Shown here: positions 8,162 to 15,531 of the stretch, piece by piece
Position numbering within the stretch: position 1 is the first letter of the stretch
Layout: each line of letters opens with the position of its first letter
From: CALMFQ01 sp964495595
Lineage (GTDB): Bacteria > Pseudomonadota > Gammaproteobacteria > Burkholderiales > SCOH01
NCBI GenBank assembly: GCA_964495595.1
Contig: CAZBWH010000067.1
Span: 1 to 18,074 of the forward strand
DNA: 18,074 nucleotides
Direction: 5' to 3'
Notes under the pieces: generated by a model
Seen by the model: only the letters and a program-made list of their open reading frames with translations
What the model was told of the DNA's origin: nothing
The model's database searches: none
Position numbers and translations under genes: made by a program

Positions 8162-11100
8162 GATGGTTCTGCTCCTCGTTTTGATACGGCAAATAGACAA
8201 TCAGGCTGGCCCCGCCGTCGTCATGGTTGCGGGCAATGATCTCACCGCCGTGGCCACGCACGATCTCGCGGCAGATCGCCAGCCCCAGGCCCGCACCACC
8301 GGCACCGGTCTGGGTTTTACTGCTCTGGATGAATTTGTCGAAAATGGCTTCCAGCTCGTCGGGCGGAATGCCGATGCCGTGGTCGCGCACCTCCATCGCC
8401 AGCGCCTCCTGCGCCCGGTCGCCTGGCAGCACATCCGCGCGAAAACCCAGCTCGATCGACCGCCCTTCCGGACTGAACTTGATCGCGTTGCCCAGCAGAT
8501 TGCGGATCACCTGGCTGATGCGCAAGGTATCGAACACCAGCACGGTCGGCACCGCCGTAGGGGCCACCGTCAGCACCAGCCGCTTGGAGGCACACAGCGG
8601 CTGCAGCTCTTCCACCGCCTCCTGCACGCATGGCAGCAGATCCTGCAGCTTCATGTTGTAGACCATCTTGCCCGCTTCCAGCTTCGACAGATCGAGCAGA
8701 TCGTTGAGGATCGCCAGCAGGCGCCTGCCGCTCTGGTGGATCCGGTCGAAGTAATGGGTGATTTTTTCTGCCGGCGCACTGCCGGTCTTGCTCTGCCCCA
8801 GCTCGGCAAAGCTGAGAATGGCGTGCATCGGTGTGCGCAATTCGTGCGACATATTGGCCAGGAATTCGGATTTGGCCCGGTTGGCCATTTCCGCCATGTC
8901 CTTGGCCTGGCGCAGCGCCAGCTCGGCCTCGCGCCGGTCGGTTACATCCTCGTACATCCAGATCGCCCCGGCCAGCGGGTTGGCCGCATCCAGCGCCTTG
9001 CCCCGCACGCTGCACCAGAACCGCACCCCATGCACATCGGCCAGCACGTGCTCGCCCTGGTACACCTCGCCACGGGCCAGCACCGGCAGAAACTTGTCGG
9101 CTATCCGCAGGTAGGCGTCTTCGTCCGGATAGATGCATCGGGTGGATTTGCCGATGATTTCCTGCTGTGAATAGCCGAACAGCTCGGCCATCGCCGGATT
9201 GGCCGACACGATCATCCGGTCGGTAATGTGGGCAATCGCCATCGGGCTGGCATCCAGCATGGTCTGCAGCTCGGCAGTGCGCTCGCGCACCAGATCGGCC
9301 AGATGGTCACGGTGGCGGATCAGCTCGGCCTCGGTGCGCTTGCGCTCGCTGATGTCGCGCAGGATCAGTAGATATTCGCCCTCGCCGTACTGGGTTACCC
9401 GCGCTTCGAATGCCCAGTTCCCCCCCCCCAGCAGCCAGTCAAACTCGAACAGCTCGGTGCGCCCGGTGGCCTCGGCATCGAGCATTGCCACCTGCAAGCG
9501 GCTGGACACCTCACGCGGCAGCCAGTCTTCTGCCGCCAGCCGCAGCAACTGGCGCGGCAGATGCTGGGTGAACACCGCCTGCTTGCTCTGGAAATCCACC
9601 ACCATCCCGTAACGATCTAGCCGCACGATGGTATCCGGCAAGGCGTTGAGGATCGCCCGGTTGCGCTGCCCAGACACCCGCAGCGCCTCTTCGGCCGCCT
9701 TGCGTTCGCTGATGTCGAGGATCGAGCCGACCACCGCCGGCCGGTTGTTGAAAGTGCTGCGCTGCATCGAAATCAGCGCGAAGAACGGTGTGCCGTCACG
9801 CTTGAGCAGGCAGACCTCGATTGGCGCGACATATTCGTCCGCCAGTGCCGCTTCCTGCATGTCGGTAAAGGTAAATCGCCACTCCGGGGCAATCAACTTC
9901 ATCGGGTCGTCGAGTGTCAGCAACTGCTCGCGGTCAAAGCCGAAGTAGCGCGCCAGCGTCGGATTGGCAAACTGGATATGTCCGCCCTGCAAGACATAAA
10001 TGCCGATGTAGCTGGCATCGAGAATTGCCCGGTGCTTGTATTCGCTCTCGAACAGCACCCGCTCGGTGCGCTTGCGCTCGGTAATATCCCGCCCGATGCC
10101 GACAAAATAACGCCGGCCTTCGATCTGCACCTCGCTCAGGGTCAGCTCCAGCGGAAAATGCTCCCCACCCTTGCGCGTGGCCACGATCTCCCGCCGCGTA
10201 CCGGGAGCAATGGTGCCCGCTGGCTGCAACAGATCGTTCAACTGCGCCACGTCGCCGTCGGCCAGAGGCGGCAACAGCAGCAGCACCGACTGGCCGATGA
10301 CATCCTGCTGCGACAGGCCGAACATCCGCTCGGCAGCCGGGTTGAACAAGTCGATGTGCCGAGCCTCATCCCACAGGATGATGGCATCGCTGGTGTTGTC
10401 GAGTACGCTGCGCATCCGGGTTTCACTGGCCCGCAGCGCCATCTCGGCTTTCTCGCGGTCGTCCAGCGAACGCAGCAGCACCTGGTTGCCCAGCGACACC
10501 TGCTCGGTCCGTTCCTCGACCAGCCGGGCCACAAACCTCGCCCGGTGCTGCACGTAATACACCGTGGCAGTGACAAACCCGACCAGTACCAGCCCGGCCA
10601 GCAGGTGCAACCAGGGGTAGATGCCGCTGGACGGGCGGCTGATCTCGCCGTGCACCGCCCACACCTGATCAGCCACCTTGATCCGGCGGCTGAATACCCA
10701 CACCGGCCGGCCGGAATACTGGTCCGCCCCGTCAGCCGTGGGAAACAGCCGGCGGCCAAAGCTGGAATCAGTCATGTCCAGCACCGTCAGCCGGATTTCC
10801 TGGCCCTTTTGATCCGGCGCCTGGCGATACACCCCATCCATCATCCGGCCAACGTCGAGCAGCACGAAGCTCAAGCCTGCGACCGGCGCCTCGTCGCTTT
10901 GCTGGCCATGCGAGCGCAGCAGCAACACCAAAGTCGCCTGGTTGCCACCGAAATCGGCGCGAAACCCCTGGCTGACCGTTGGCAAGCCGGTACGCCAGGC
11001 GGTGTGAATGGCGCTCCTGAGCGCAGGATTGGTAGAAAAATCGACGCCTTCCAGCACATGGCCGCGCGGCTTGACGAAATACACCGGAAACAGGTGCGGA

Positions 11101-11522
11101 CGAACAGACACCCCTTGCTTGCCGCTGACCAGCCGGGAGCTGTCGAGGATCCGGTAATCCGGCAGGTTTTCACGGGCCTCGGCCTCGAACTCGGCCTGCC
11201 TGGCCCGTGCCACCCGCGCCAGCCGGCCGGCAGCAATCAGCTCCGGGGGGGCAGCGGGAAGCTGTTCGCCGAACCGGTCAAACTGGTAGTAGGTAAGCCG
11301 GGGGTCAGTGGCAAACAGCGCGTGATAGGTCTGCACCCGCCGCATTGCCTCACCGACCGATTCCTGCAGCAGATTGACCTTGATCGTCACCTGGGTTTCG
11401 AATTGCCGGCGCATTTCACGCTCAGCGTCGCGCACTTCCGACACGAACAGGAAGCCGACCGTGGCGGCGCCGGCAATGGCGGCCACCCAGGTCGGAAGCA
11501 GGCTCGGAATCGAAATGCGCAA
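8151..11522 (-). CDS. Membrane sensor histidine kinase, CHASE-PAS(x4)-HisKA-HATPase_c
   Basis: Inner-membrane sensor kinase, 1123 aa. TM1 is at about 8-28. A periplasmic CHASE domain occupies about 40-290, with the recognisable stretches LFPVYFVKP and GVDFSTNPALRSA. TM2 is at 302-324. Four PAS domains follow at about 365-482, 492-610, 620-730 and 750-868, three ending in DISERK- or DITERK-like PAC motifs. HisKA carries SHELRTP with phospho-acceptor H893. The HATPase has N1012 (GNAIKFSPEG), DHGIGIP (1047-1053) and GAGLGL (1076-1081). There is no receiver domain; the response-regulator gene overlaps its stop codon. The start is TTG at 11522: an in-frame TGA lies only 18 bases upstream, GAGG is placed 5 bases before the TTG, and the next Met is beyond TM1. 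The coding strand has a G10 run (9420-9429) inside PAS3. The ligand is unknown. Confidence 0.94.
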   Translation of the reverse strand: MRISIPSLLPTWVAAIAGAATVGFLFVSEVRDAEREMRRQFETQVTIKVNLLQESVGEAMRRVQTYHALFATDPRLTYYQFDRFGEQLPAAPPELIAAGRLARVARARQAEFEAEARENLPDYRILDSSRLVSGKQGVSVRPHLFPVYFVKPRGHVLEGVDFSTNPALRSAIHTAWRTGLPTVSQGFRADFGGNQATLVLLLRSHGQQSDEAPVAGLSFVLLDVGRMMDGVYRQAPDQKGQEIRLTVLDMTDSSFGRRLFPTADGADQYSGRPVWVFSRRIKVADQVWAVHGEISRPSSGIYPWLHLLAGLVLVGFVTATVYYVQHRARFVARLVEERTEQVSLGNQVLLRSLDDREKAEMALRASETRMRSVLDNTSDAIILWDEARHIDLFNPAAERMFGLSQQDVIGQSVLLLLPPLADGDVAQLNDLLQPAGTIAPGTRREIVATRKGGEHFPLELTLSEVQIEGRRYFVGIGRDITERKRTERVLFESEYKHRAILDASYIGIYVLQGGHIQFANPTLARYFGFDREQLLTLDDPMKLIAPEWRFTFTDMQEAALADEYVAPIEVCLLKRDGTPFFALISMQRSTFNNRPAVVGSILDISERKAAEEALRVSGQRNRAILNALPDTIVRLDRYGMVVDFQSKQAVFTQHLPRQLLRLAAEDWLPREVSSRLQVAMLDAEATGRTELFEFDWLLGGGNWAFEARVTQYGEGEYLLILRDISERKRTEAELIRHRDHLADLVRERTAELQTMLDASPMAIAHITDRMIVSANPAMAELFGYSQQEIIGKSTRCIYPDEDAYLRIADKFLPVLARGEVYQGEHVLADVHGVRFWCSVRGKALDAANPLAGAIWMYEDVTDRREAELALRQAKDMAEMANRAKSEFLANMSHELRTPMHAILSFAELGQSKTGSAPAEKITHYFDRIHQSGRRLLAILNDLLDLSKLEAGKMVYNMKLQDLLPCVQEAVEELQPLCASKRLVLTVAPTAVPTVLVFDTLRISQVIRNLLGNAIKFSPEGRSIELGFRADVLPGDRAQEALAMEVRDHGIGIPPDELEAIFDKFIQSSKTQTGAGGAGLGLAICREIVRGHGGEIIARNHDDGGASLIVYLPYQNEEQNHHGA
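8172..8177 (-). promoter_or_regulatory. Ribosome-binding site of the response-regulator gene
   Basis: GAGGAG on the minus strand lies inside the last codons of the sensor-kinase gene, 10 bases before ATG 8161. It supports that start and suggests translational coupling through the 11-base gene overlap. Confidence 0.6.
9420..9429 (-). repeat. Homopolymeric G10 tract within the sensor kinase gene
   Basis: Ten consecutive C on the plus strand are read as CTG GGG GGG GGG on the coding strand, giving Leu-Gly-Gly-Gly near residue 700 in PAS3. The frame is open with ten. Loss of one G brings a TAA at 9397-9395, about eleven codons on. Gain of one G brings a TGA roughly 37 codons on. Either change truncates the protein before HisKA. 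Runs of this length are known slipped-strand hot spots; phase variation here is inferred. Confidence 0.6.
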
Positions 11523-11567
11523 GACAACCTCAGCGGGTCAGAAACAGGTTACCGGAAGGATTGATCC

Positions 11568-11573
11568 AGTATA
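11568..11573 (-). promoter_or_regulatory. Candidate -10 element for the sensor kinase operon
   Basis: TATACT on the minus strand (5 of 6 matches to TATAAT) sits about 45 bases before the TTG start, in the 80-base gap after parA. No convincing -35 lies 17 bases upstream (CTGGCC). The surrounding CTATACTGGAT is repeated exactly ahead of the Aer-type PAS gene. Confidence 0.35.
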
Positions 11574-11602
11574 GGCAGAATTGGCCCGCTGGCCAGCCGG
11601 GC

Positions 11603-12361
11603 TCACCCAAGCTCGCGATGCAGGCAAAGGAACTCTTGGGTCAGCTTGTGTTTTGGATCGAGATGAATCATCGGCCGTGACAGCTCGTGCGATTCGCGGA
11701 TTTTCACCGAAGAGGACAGATAGGCATTCAGCACCGGCAAGCCTTCACCTTTCAGCTCTTCGACCAGCTTGGTCGGCAGCGCTGCCCGTGCCATGAACTG
11801 ATTGACGATGATGCCACCGACCTGCAACCGGGGATTATGGTCCTCGCGGATTTCCTGCACGCTCTCCATCAGGCTGTACAGCGCCTTGCGCGAGAAATCG
11901 TCGCAATCGAACGGAATCAGGCACGATTCGGCAGCAATCAGCGCCGACAGGGTGAAAAAGTTCAGCGCTGGCGGCGTGTCGATGTACACCACCTCGTAGT
12001 CCAGGTCTTTCAGCGAATCACGCAATTTGAAAATCTTGTAGCGCGATTCCAGCTTGCCCTGCAGATCGGACAAAGCAGGGTGTGACGGCAGCACATCCAG
12101 ATTGTCGTACGGCGAGCCATGAATGAACTCGGCTGCCTTTTTGGTGTACAGGCTGAAACCCAGTGTCTGCTCGAACAGATCGGCCACGGTATGTTTCAGA
12201 TCAGCCCCGGCCAGCCCCATCAGGTAATGGGTCGAGTTGCCCTGGGGGTCCAGGTCGACCAGCAGCGTCTTGCGCCCTTCGGCTGCGCTGATGGCTGCCA
12301 GATTGGCGGCAATGGTCGATTTGCCCACCCCGCCCTTTTTGTTGAATACCACTCTGCGCAT
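11603..12361 (-). CDS. Orphan ParA/Soj-family ATPase
   Basis: Cytoplasmic P-loop ATPase of the ParA/MinD superfamily, 252 aa. It has the deviant Walker A motif KKGGVGKST (8-16), a DLDPQGNS stretch (36-43) and YIDTPPALN as the Walker B region. The body and the C-terminal ESHELSRPMIHLDPKHKLT segment are intact. I chose ATG 12361 because AAGGA lies 6 bases upstream and the Walker A motif then begins at residue 8, as is usual. The open frame extends upstream to 12649 but that part reads as non-coding and overlaps kup. No parB and no visible parS site lie nearby, so this is not a plain chromosome-partition pair. Orphan ParA proteins may position chemoreceptor arrays, pili or other cargo. From memory it resembles a stand-alone ParA conserved in pseudomonads. 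It precedes the sensor kinase by 80 bases and diverges from kup. Confidence 0.88.
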   Translation of the reverse strand: MRRVVFNKKGGVGKSTIAANLAAISAAEGRKTLLVDLDPQGNSTHYLMGLAGADLKHTVADLFEQTLGFSLYTKKAAEFIHGSPYDNLDVLPSHPALSDLQGKLESRYKIFKLRDSLKDLDYEVVYIDTPPALNFFTLSALIAAESCLIPFDCDDFSRKALYSLMESVQEIREDHNPRLQVGGIIVNQFMARAALPTKLVEELKGEGLPVLNAYLSSSVKIRESHELSRPMIHLDPKHKLTQEFLCLHRELG

Positions 12362-12367
12362 GATTGA

Positions 12368-12372
12368 TCCTT
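12368..12372 (-). promoter_or_regulatory. Ribosome-binding site of the parA-like gene
   Basis: AAGGA on the minus strand, 6 bases before ATG 12361. It decides this start over the much longer upstream open frame. Confidence 0.65.
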
Positions 12373-12386
12373 GTCGGTTGACTATC

Positions 12387-12392
12387 GTTATA
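12387..12392 (-). promoter_or_regulatory. Weak candidate -10 for the parA-like gene
   Basis: TATAAC on the minus strand within an AT-rich patch, about 26 bases before ATG 12361, in the 168-base divergent region shared with kup. No good -35 hexamer is visible at the usual spacing (TGGCGG at 17 bases). Confidence 0.22.
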
Positions 12393-12472
12393 TGCAATGC
12401 CATTTTACGCCGCCACCTGAAGCGCTGGCGATGGCCGCACCGCCCTGGCTGCATGCGGCAATGCAATAGTGC

Positions 12473-12478
12473 TAATAT
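12473..12478 (+). promoter_or_regulatory. Weak candidate extended -10 for kup
   Basis: TAATAT preceded by TGC, which gives an extended TGn -10 arrangement, about 52 bases before the kup ATG. The -35 position (TGCATG at 12450-12455) is poor. I see no other regulatory structure in this divergent gap. Confidence 0.25.
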
Positions 12479-12529
12479 GCGCGCACCTTTGCCAGGCACC
12501 CCCGTAACCCACCCAGACCGAAACCAGAC

Positions 12530-14404
12530 ATGCAGACAGGACACTCCAGACAACCGCTCGCCGCGCTGACCATTGGTGCCATCGGGGTAGTGTACGGCGA
12601 CATCGGAACCAGCCCGCTTTACACGATCAAGGAGTGCTTCACGGGTCATTCGATCGCGCTGCTGCCGGAAAACATCTTCGGCATCCTCTCGCTGATTTTC
12701 TGGTCGGTGTTGCTGGTGGTATCACTGAAGTACGTCGTGTTCATCATGCGAGCCGACAACAACGGCGAAGGCGGCATTCTGGCGCTGATGGCGCTGGTGC
12801 TGCGCACGCTGGGAAAACAGCCGCAATTGCGCTGGTATGTGATGCTGGCCGGGATATTTGGCGCCTCGCTGTTTTACGGTGACGGCATGATTACGCCGGC
12901 GATCTCGGTGCTATCGGCTGTCGAGGGGCTGGCGCTGATTACCCCTGCCTTCAAACCCTACATCGTACCGGTCAGCATCACCATCCTGGTCTGCCTGTTT
13001 GCCATGCAGCGCTGGGGAACCCATCAGGTCGGCAAGCTGTTCGGCCCGATCATGCTGCTGTGGTTCAGCACGCTGGCCGGCCTGGGGCTGTGGCAGATTG
13101 CCCAGGCTCCCGAAGTACTGCAGGCGGTCAATCCGCTGTATGCCCTGCGTTTCATCAGCGAGCATCAGGGAGAAGCCTTTCTGGCGCTGGGCGCAGTGGT
13201 GCTGGCATTGACCGGTGCCGAAGCGCTGTATGCCGACATGGGTCATTTCGGCCGCCAGCCGATCCAGGTGGCTTGGTTCGGCTTCGTGATGCCGGCGCTG
13301 GTGCTCAACTATTTCGGTCAGGGCGCCCTGCTCCTCAACGAGCCCGCCGCCATCGAGAGCCCGTTCTTCCACCTGGGCCCCAACTGGGCGCTGATCCCGA
13401 TGGTGGTGCTGGCCACCCTGGCCGCGGTCATCGCATCGCAAGCGGTCATTTCAGGCGCTTTTTCCATCACCCGGCAAGCCGTGCAGCTGGGCTACCTGCC
13501 CCGACTGGCCATTCTGCACACGTCCGAAAAGGAAATCGGCCAGATTTATGTACCGGCCATCAACTGGATGCTGCTGGGCTCGATCATCCTGCTGGTGATC
13601 GGTTTTCGCAGCTCGGGCAACCTGGCCGCAGCCTACGGTATTGCCGTCACCGGCACCATGATGATCACCACCGCGCTGTCGCTGATCGTGATGCGCAACA
13701 TCTGGCGCTGGAACAAATGGCTGAGCATCGCCGCCTTCTTGCTGATATTCAGCTTGGACGTCGCCTTCTTCAGCGCCAACGCGCTCAAGCTGATGGACGG
13801 TGGATGGTTCCCGCTGGCCATCGGCCTGCTGTCGTTCACCCTGCTGACCACCTGGAAACGGGGCCGTAAAATCCTGTTCGAACGGCTGTCGGCCGACGCC
13901 TTGCCGCTGGAAGGGTTTGTCCAGTCCATCGAAGCCTACCCGCCTACCCGGGTACAGGGCACCGCGATCTTCATGACCAGCACTACCGAGGGTGTGCCGC
14001 ACGCCCTGCTGCACAACCTCAAGCACAACAAGGTTCTGCACCAGCGGGTCGTCTTCCTGAACATTTTCACCGAAGATATCCCGTTCGTACCAGACATCGA
14101 CCGGATCCAGATCCGCCCACTCGGCCAGTCGTTCCATTTCGTAACCGCGTCCTACGGTTTCAAGGAGGCACCGGACATGGCAGAAATCCTGGCCGACTGC
14201 GGCCGGCAAGGGCTGACATTCGACATGATGGACACCTCGTTCTTCCTGTCACGCGAAACCCTGGTGCCCAGCAAGATGCCGGGAATGGCCATCTGGCGTG
14301 AAAAGCTGTTCGCACTGATGTCGCGCAATGCGATGCGGGCCACCGACTTTTTCCATATTCCGACCAACCGGGTGGTCGAACTGGGCACACAAGTGGAAAT
14401 CTGA
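12530..14404 (+). CDS. kup: Kup-family low-affinity potassium uptake protein
   Basis: Inner-membrane K+ transporter, thought to work as a K+/H+ symporter; 624 aa, the normal family length. The N-terminal signature GVVYGDIGTSPLY (19-31) is complete, followed by RADNNGEGGILAL and YGDGMITPAISVL (116-128). About twelve hydrophobic helices run to about residue 440. A soluble cytoplasmic C-terminal domain of about 180 residues follows (GTAIFMTSTTEGVPHALLHN, then FFLSRETLVPS near the end), as in E. coli Kup. The ATG at 12530 has only a weak Shine-Dalgarno, but it puts the conserved LAALTIGAIG at the expected distance and no other Met lies before it. The gene diverges from the parA-like gene. The next gene starts 60 bases downstream on the same strand with no terminator between them. 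Identification is firm. Confidence 0.96.
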   Translation: MQTGHSRQPLAALTIGAIGVVYGDIGTSPLYTIKECFTGHSIALLPENIFGILSLIFWSVLLVVSLKYVVFIMRADNNGEGGILALMALVLRTLGKQPQLRWYVMLAGIFGASLFYGDGMITPAISVLSAVEGLALITPAFKPYIVPVSITILVCLFAMQRWGTHQVGKLFGPIMLLWFSTLAGLGLWQIAQAPEVLQAVNPLYALRFISEHQGEAFLALGAVVLALTGAEALYADMGHFGRQPIQVAWFGFVMPALVLNYFGQGALLLNEPAAIESPFFHLGPNWALIPMVVLATLAAVIASQAVISGAFSITRQAVQLGYLPRLAILHTSEKEIGQIYVPAINWMLLGSIILLVIGFRSSGNLAAAYGIAVTGTMMITTALSLIVMRNIWRWNKWLSIAAFLLIFSLDVAFFSANALKLMDGGWFPLAIGLLSFTLLTTWKRGRKILFERLSADALPLEGFVQSIEAYPPTRVQGTAIFMTSTTEGVPHALLHNLKHNKVLHQRVVFLNIFTEDIPFVPDIDRIQIRPLGQSFHFVTASYGFKEAPDMAEILADCGRQGLTFDMMDTSFFLSRETLVPSKMPGMAIWREKLFALMSRNAMRATDFFHIPTNRVVELGTQVEI

Positions 14405-14464
14405 CCGGCCAGCAGCGTCATGCTGATATCATGACATCATTGTTCTGACAGGATTCTTTTCGCG

Positions 14465-15352
14465 GTGCAGCTTGGCATTCTCTGCTGGTCTTCCCCGGCC
14501 CACGCGCTTTGCCGACGTCTGGCTCGCCAGGGGATGCCTTTTGCCCTCTACCTGCCCGACCCGGGCACCGCGGCCGACCTCGCCCCGTTCTGCCTGCCCT
14601 CGCCACAGGCGGTGCTGGCGGCATTGCCCGGCCAGCGTATCGTCTGGCTGATCGAACCCGCACCGTCCGACCCTGTCCGTTTTGACTGGCTGCTGACCAC
14701 ACTGTCCTGCGGCGACACACTGGTTGATGCAGGCCGCTCGGGTTTTGCCGAGGCACTGGCGCGATGTGACGCAGCGCGCCGGGCCGGCGTCAGCTATCTC
14801 GACGTAGGGGTTACGCTGAGCGATTGGGGCACGCACTATGGCTTTGCACTGATGATCGGCGGCAGCGCCGACCGGCTGGCTCCGGTCGCTCCCCAGTTGA
14901 ACGCGCTGGCCCCGGTGCCCGACGGTGGCTGGTTGCACTGCGGCCCTGCCGGATCCGGCGCTTTCATGCGCCAATTGCAATACGAGACTGAAGCAGCGCT
15001 GCTGCAGGGCATGACCCAGGCACACCAGGCATTCGACCCGCAACAATCACCGCCGCCCGCGCAAGAGCAGCTCAACCAGGTCTGGCAACAAGGCAGCGCC
15101 TTGCGCCAGCGTCTGTCCACCCTGGCAGCAAGCTACCTGGCCCAGGTCGATGCTGACCAGGCGTTTACTCCGTTTTTCCCCTTGCCGGCATTCGACCCGT
15201 CCCCCTTGCCGCACATACCTCACCCATCCTGGCCGGCACTGGAGCTGGCCAGAATGATCCAGTTCGCCTCATCCAGCAGCGAACAATTCGAACAACAAAT
15301 CCTCGCCCTGCTGCGCACCCATCCCAACGGCTTTCAGTTCGGCAGCCCTTAA
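14465..15352 (+). CDS. 6-phosphogluconate dehydrogenase-like protein, probable pseudoenzyme
   Basis: A 295-aa cytoplasmic protein that follows the layout of short (decarboxylating) 6-phosphogluconate dehydrogenases but lacks key residues. Matching landmarks are IVWLIEPA (59-66), GDTLVDAGRS (83-92, family IDGGNS), YLDVGVTLSDWG (111-122, family VDxGTSGG), MIGG (130-133), HCGPAGSG (158-165, family GPxGxGHFVKMVHN) and VWQQGSALR (family VWxxGSVIR). The N-terminal GxGxxG is replaced by GILCWSSPAHA, the SGG motif by LSD, the catalytic lysine by R169, and the following His-Asn by Q172-Y173. The glutamate seven residues after the lysine is kept (E176). The frame is intact, so this is not decay by frameshift. 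The start is GTG 14465, with an in-frame stop at 14432 and ACAGGA 11 bases upstream. Catalysis as a dehydrogenase is unlikely; a binding or regulatory role is inferred. It may be co-transcribed with kup. Confidence 0.8.
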   Translation: MQLGILCWSSPAHALCRRLARQGMPFALYLPDPGTAADLAPFCLPSPQAVLAALPGQRIVWLIEPAPSDPVRFDWLLTTLSCGDTLVDAGRSGFAEALARCDAARRAGVSYLDVGVTLSDWGTHYGFALMIGGSADRLAPVAPQLNALAPVPDGGWLHCGPAGSGAFMRQLQYETEAALLQGMTQAHQAFDPQQSPPPAQEQLNQVWQQGSALRQRLSTLAASYLAQVDADQAFTPFFPLPAFDPSPLPHIPHPSWPALELARMIQFASSSSEQFEQQILALLRTHPNGFQFGSP

Positions 15353-15353
15353 C

Positions 15354-15422
15354 GGCCTGCAGACCAATACCAGCGAGGCTTGCAGGCCGGGCTGCACACC
15401 AGGGTGGATGCGGCTTGCAGCC
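15354..15422 (+). repeat. Two tandem hairpins with equal 19-base loops
   Basis: Directly after the dehydrogenase-like gene, GGCCTGCA (15354-15361) pairs with TGCAGGCC (15381-15388). Then GGCTGCA (15390-15396) pairs with TGCAGCC (15416-15422). Both stems are perfect and both loops are exactly 19 bases. Each loop has CC and GG at matching positions that could add a 2-bp upper helix above a 2x2 internal loop. The two halves align as a direct repeat of about 35 bases ending in GGCTTGCAGSCC. There is no T-tract, so a rho-independent terminator is doubtful. Part of the sequence recurs at 7179-7230 on the other strand. Confidence 0.55.
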
Positions 15423-15450
15423 AAGGTGGGGCAAATCGTCGCACGCTATC

Positions 15451-15456
15451 TATACT
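15451..15456 (+). promoter_or_regulatory. Candidate -10 element for the split Aer operon
   Basis: TATACT within CTATACTGGAT (15450-15460), about 75 bases before ATG 15532. The same 11-mer marks the candidate promoter of the sensor kinase. No clear -35 and no FliA-type GCCGATAA are visible. Confidence 0.35.
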
Positions 15457-15518
15457 GGATTCGTCACGCCCGTTCGCCGCCAGGTCTTGGCGCCCTGCCC
15501 GGGCAATCTGTCATCTTC

Positions 15519-15525
15519 AGGAAGG
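15519..15525 (+). promoter_or_regulatory. Ribosome-binding site of the Aer-type PAS gene
   Basis: AGGAAGG lies 6 bases before ATG 15532 and directly abuts an in-frame ATG at 15526. The spacing favours 15532 as the start, although the two differ by only two codons. Confidence 0.7.
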
Positions 15526-15531
15526 ATGGTC

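Noticed and set aside
11245..11251. Run of seven G on the plus strand near the 5' end of the sensor-kinase gene.
   Set aside because: Seven is within what this GC content can give by chance; only the ten-base run at 9420 is long enough to suggest slippage.
12362..12649. N-terminal extension of the parA-like frame up to 12649.
   Set aside because: It is Arg/Cys-rich, crosses the divergent promoter region and the start of kup, and a well-placed AAGGA supports the start at 12361.
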